Positions 61,070 to 64,000 of a stretch of DNA of 64,000 nucleotides are shown piece after piece. The first letter of the stretch is position 1, and every line of letters starts with the position of its first letter. This DNA comes from Nyssa sinensis (taxonomy: Eukaryota; Streptophyta; Magnoliopsida; Cornales; Nyssaceae). Location: the NCBI GenBank assembly GCA_008638375.1, contig CM018051.1:32337740-32401739 (forward strand). Direction: 5' to 3'. The notes under the pieces are model-generated. The model was not told the origin of the DNA, did not search any database, and saw only the letters and a program-made list of their open reading frames with translations. The translations under genes and the position numbers were made by a program.

Positions 61070-61343
61070 GAATTTGAGATACCTAAAATAGAGGCTAGGG
61101 TTTGTTATGGACATGTATTTATAATAAAGTAAACTTTTCATTATTATATTAGGGCCACATATTTATTTATATTTTAACTTAGCTCAAACTTGAATTATTT
61201 AATTCAATTATATAACCTTATATATATTTTTATATTAAATCATACCACTATCAATATCTAATTTAATTTTCAATAAGTTCATAAAACTAATTTCATTCGA
61301 ATACATAAAGTATTAAGCATTAGTAAAAAAATGGTTTATTACA
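58613..61343 (-). mobile_element. H, solo LTR (2.73 kb) nested in the RT fragment
   Basis: Starts TGTCACACCCCGAAACTG and ends GGTTTATTACA. Perfect TTTAG duplications lie at 58608-58612 and 61344-61348. It is distantly like D (TACCCTGGTTGGCAC-type blocks near 59190-59350). It carries a CT microsatellite at 61026-61069. The 66-codon frame at 59669-59869 is not supported by anything else. Sense is inferred as minus from the termini. Confidence 0.82.
61026..61069. repeat. CT microsatellite in H
   Basis: About 21 uninterrupted CT units. Confidence 0.9.
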
Positions 61344-61879
61344 TTTAGAGTCATTGAGAGTAAGTTTCTAGGTTTTGTTGTCTCCCAATGTGGAATAAAA
61401 GTAGATCTCACTCAAATCAAAGCTTTGCTCGAGATGAAGAAGGATGTCCAAAGTTTAAACAGAAAGATAGCAGCCCTTAATCAATTCATTTCACAGTCTA
61501 TTGGCCATTGCCAACCTTTCTTCAAAGCACTCAAAGGAAATAAATCACTTGAGTAGACCACACAATGCGAGGAAGCTTTCCAGCAACTGAAGCAGTAATT
61601 AGGATCTCTAAAACTCCTCCCAAAACTAGACCTGGGAGAAAATCTCTATTTATACTTGGTCGTTTCAAATATGGAAATACGTTCGGTGTTGGTCAAGGAG
61701 CATTGTAAAGATCTAAAAAATCAAGAAGTTTTTTTCGTTTTTGCCAGTAGGGCATTGTTCATGCACTGTTTGCTGCTAAGACATTATACATTCATTATTT
61801 AGGCATAAGTCATGTTTAGGAGCATAATTTGAGTATTCTATAGAAGCGAAACATACTTAAAATGTTAAAATACACCTCT
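61344..61879 (+). pseudogene. pol: RT to RNase H fragment, Tat-like gypsy (continuation)
   Basis: It resumes the frame broken by H: FLGFVVSQCGIKVDLTQIKA, then VQSLNRKIAALNQFIS, FKALKGN, CEEAFQQLKQ and an RNase H start LYLYLVVSNMEIRSVLV. Several stops are present. The last stretch (about 61760-61879) has no clear coding signal. Confidence 0.8.
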
Positions 61880-63007
61880 TGTGAGAATTTGAGCTTAATC
61901 GCGGGTGGCTCGGGTGGGTCCTGCAGAAACTGCCAACGGAAGAAAATATTTTTTTTGGAAATTTTTCATTTAAAATAATTTTAAGAACTTTGGTTGAAGC
62001 AAAATATCAAATTGAGGCGTTTCGGGACGGGTTGTAGTGTAACGGGGTCCTGAACTCATTAAGGGCAAAAGGCTCTTTTCACCCCTTTGCCCCTTTACTA
62101 TAAATACAGCCCCTTAGAGATAAAAATCATAGAATTGGTCTGAGAAAGGAGCTGCAGCTCATTCATGGAGAGAAAAGGTGAGAAAACCTAGGGTTTTCCA
62201 AGTTTCAAGCCACAAAAACACATCTCTAGGCTAAGATTCTCACAAGGCTTCCTTCTAGGAAGATGTTCCCCACATCAGGGGCTCTACTCTCACTGATTGG
62301 TTTGGCTTCACAGTGGACACAACTCCCTAGGGTTGAGCAAAACCCTTCTAGGTATGATATCTTACTAAGTTAGGAATAGATTTAAGTTTCCTTGCCATTT
62401 TTATTAGTTGATTGGATGATTTGTATGTTTATTTGCTATTAGAAAGTCATTTAGGATGTAGTTGTTTTGAAAACCTAGAGTTGGTTGTTTGTGTATTTGT
62501 GTCTTCTTTGAGTTCTTTGAGAATTTGTACAATGATGAAGATATAACTTGAATATGTGTTTAAATTATTACATGGTGGCTTGTATTAATGTGGATAGACC
62601 TTGTGTTTTTGAAGATATAGTTCTTTAATGCATTGATGCTTTGTGTAATTGTGTGTTTTTAGAGAATTGGTAAGATTTCGAACATGTAATTTGAGCATGG
62701 GTTTAAATTTATTGAATATAGCATATGTTCATATGGAAGAAATTGTGTGGTTTGAAAGTTAGAATTTACTTTATGGATGATGCATGATTTAAGGTGTATA
62801 CCATGTATTTGATAAAATGCCTCATTGAAATTTCATGGAAAAATCAAGGCATATTGGCATATTGTGATTCTTTGAGAAAATGGTGTGGGTTGAGCACTTG
62901 GTGCTATGCATTATGAGGGTTACATTCTGTGGTGAAAAACTCAAAATTTTTCATTTGTACTCGCAACCCAACAGGAGGACCGTGAAGCGAGACATACGAT
63001 TGGTGCT
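61880..63007 (+). mobile_element. D3, D-type giant LTR, U3-side portion
   Basis: From about 62150 onward it is the reverse-complement counterpart of D1 and D2 (TAGGGTTGAG ... CTAGGTATGATAT near 62330, GTGGTGAAAAACTC near 62930). The left end is uncertain; TGTGAGAATTTGAGC at 61880 is a candidate terminus. Sense is plus. B3 interrupts it at 63008. Confidence 0.6.
62099..62106 (+). promoter_or_regulatory. TATA box of D3
   Basis: TATAAATA followed, about 30-60 bases on, by a leader (GGTCTGAGAAAGGAGC...). It is the clearest core promoter in the window and supports the sense direction given to family D. Confidence 0.55.
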
Positions 63008-63762
63008 TGTCACATCCCGTACCCTACCCTATGCGGATGCCGAAGATGTGATGCTAGTTAAACGCCTTGCCGGTCTCCCTACCGACAATGTGACCAACCA
63101 AAGGCAAACTTCTGAACCATACGATGAATTGCATTCCAAATGTAGGGTCAGAGCAGCGGAATTTAAAACTTTTCTTATCTCGGGAATGCAAATCATCTAT
63201 CCATGTAACACAGAGTTATATACCACAGAACAAATCTATAACTAGATATATAACATAGAGCATATCTAATATCTCCAGAATACCATTACCATGAGCCATG
63301 TCCCAACATATCTATAGCATATCAATGAATTCAATCGTAGCATGTCACTCACCTGAATAGCCAGATTCAATCCATTAGAACCTAAGTCTCTATAAATCAA
63401 TGCCATTAGATCCATACTTGGGATGCCTCTCAGCCTATTAGTATCATATCCTGGTGTCTTTTAAGCCAATGGAAATAAATAGAATAAGCTTAAACAAGCT
63501 CAGTGAGTAACATAGGTTCCTGCCATGAGTTTCAAAACCAGTTTATATGTACATGATATGCATGCTCAATGCAGCTCAAATAGAACAATGCAACTCAAAC
63601 AGATCAGATCAGAATAGAACAGATCAAACAGACCAGAACAGAGCCAAATAGAATAGATTAGAACAGAACAGTTCAGAACAGACAGAACTGAATACCAATC
63701 AATCAAGGCATATCATCGAATATGCCTGAACCTTCCCCAACTGCCCATAAATGGACCACTCG
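63008..63762 (-). mobile_element. B3, B-family LTR, U5 portion, nested in D3
   Basis: Starts TGTCACATCCCGTACCC. Further blocks (CCAACCAAAGGCAAA, GAATTGCATTCCA, GTAGGGTCAGAGCAGCGGAA) match B1 at 6476-6620. A decayed CAGAACAGA-type minisatellite lies at about 63575-63700. It is interrupted by B4 and runs out of the window. A 121-codon plus-strand frame at 62880-63245 spans the D3/B3 junction and is spurious. Confidence 0.75.
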
Positions 63763-64000
63763 TGTCACATCCCGAGCCCCACCCTACGCGGATGTCGAGG
63801 ACGTGACTGCCAGTCGGTCGCGACGCGACCAACCAAAGGCAATTTCTGAACTTTCCGACGAATTGCACTCCAACTGTAGGGTCAGATGCAGCGGAATTTA
63901 AAACTTTTTCTTTGTATCACGGGAATGCAACTCACTTATCCATCATAAGTATATGTATCACAGAGCAAGACTAAATCCAGTCAGTCAACAATTCTAATTT
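63763..64000 (-). mobile_element. B4, B-family LTR start, nested in B3 (cut by window end)
   Basis: Starts TGTCACATCCCGAGCCCC and is almost identical to B1 positions 6476-6712 over all 238 bases, so it is probably a young insertion. The right end is outside the window. Confidence 0.85.

Noticed and set aside
62880..63245. 121-codon ORF
   Set aside because: It crosses the D3/B3 insertion junction and so cannot be an ancestral gene.

Overview
The window looks like nuclear, heterochromatin-type DNA from a flowering plant, probably a eudicot. I cannot name the species and I found no intact host gene. Almost every base belongs to LTR retrotransposons of the Ty3/gypsy superfamily inserted inside one another. 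The recognisable coding pieces are gypsy gag and pol remnants of Tekay/Del-like (chromodomain) and Tat-like type. Boundaries were set by eye from TG...CA ends, 5-bp target-site duplications (TSDs) and comparison of copies within the window. Family names (A, A2, B, C, D, E, F, G, H, X) are mine. Layout: the outermost unit is a minus-strand Tekay/Del-like element, E. Its 3' LTR is scattered over 1-480, 3715-3768, 25021-25756 and 48026-48271. Its internal remnant is 48272-50341 and its truncated 5' LTR is 54390-55591. The E 3' LTR was opened by three insertions: F1 (481-3714), D1 (3769-25020) and a complete gag-only element C (25757-48025). D1 contains A1 (5563-15289, which holds B1) and A2 (15891-23966, which holds G1). 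C contains D2 in its 3' LTR, A-prime in its gag and B-prime in its 5' LTR. Right of E lie an LTR fragment X, a 219-bp tandem duplication, AT-rich minisatellite DNA, and a broken plus-strand Tat-like element split by LTR H. A D-type LTR follows, carrying B3, which in turn carries B4 at the window edge. What ties it together: most insertions are single TG...CA units of about 2.7 to 5.4 kb with no internal region, so I read them as solo giant LTRs. Element C supports this. It has two LTRs of about 3.96 kb (nested insertions removed), a primer-binding site, a polypurine tract and only a gag gene, which is the TR-GAG architecture. C and E also fix the transcription direction: the TGTAAYACCC end is U3 and the end reading CGGGTCGTGACA is U5. 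The main discovery candidate is a small spliced gene inside the giant LTRs. A-prime, A1 and G1 each carry, on the LTR sense strand, an ORF for a basic, helix-prone protein of about 105 residues. A1 and G1 interrupt it with a GT-AG intron at the same phase-2 position (160 and 124 nt). A-prime lacks exactly those 160 nt, as expected if it was copied from spliced RNA. The G1 and A proteins are clearly related although they sit in different LTR families. I do not recognise the protein. The LTRs also share a strong second donor/acceptor pair, paired TGACGTCA palindromes, an antisense tRNA-like A-box/B-box unit and arrays of a roughly 130-150 bp module.
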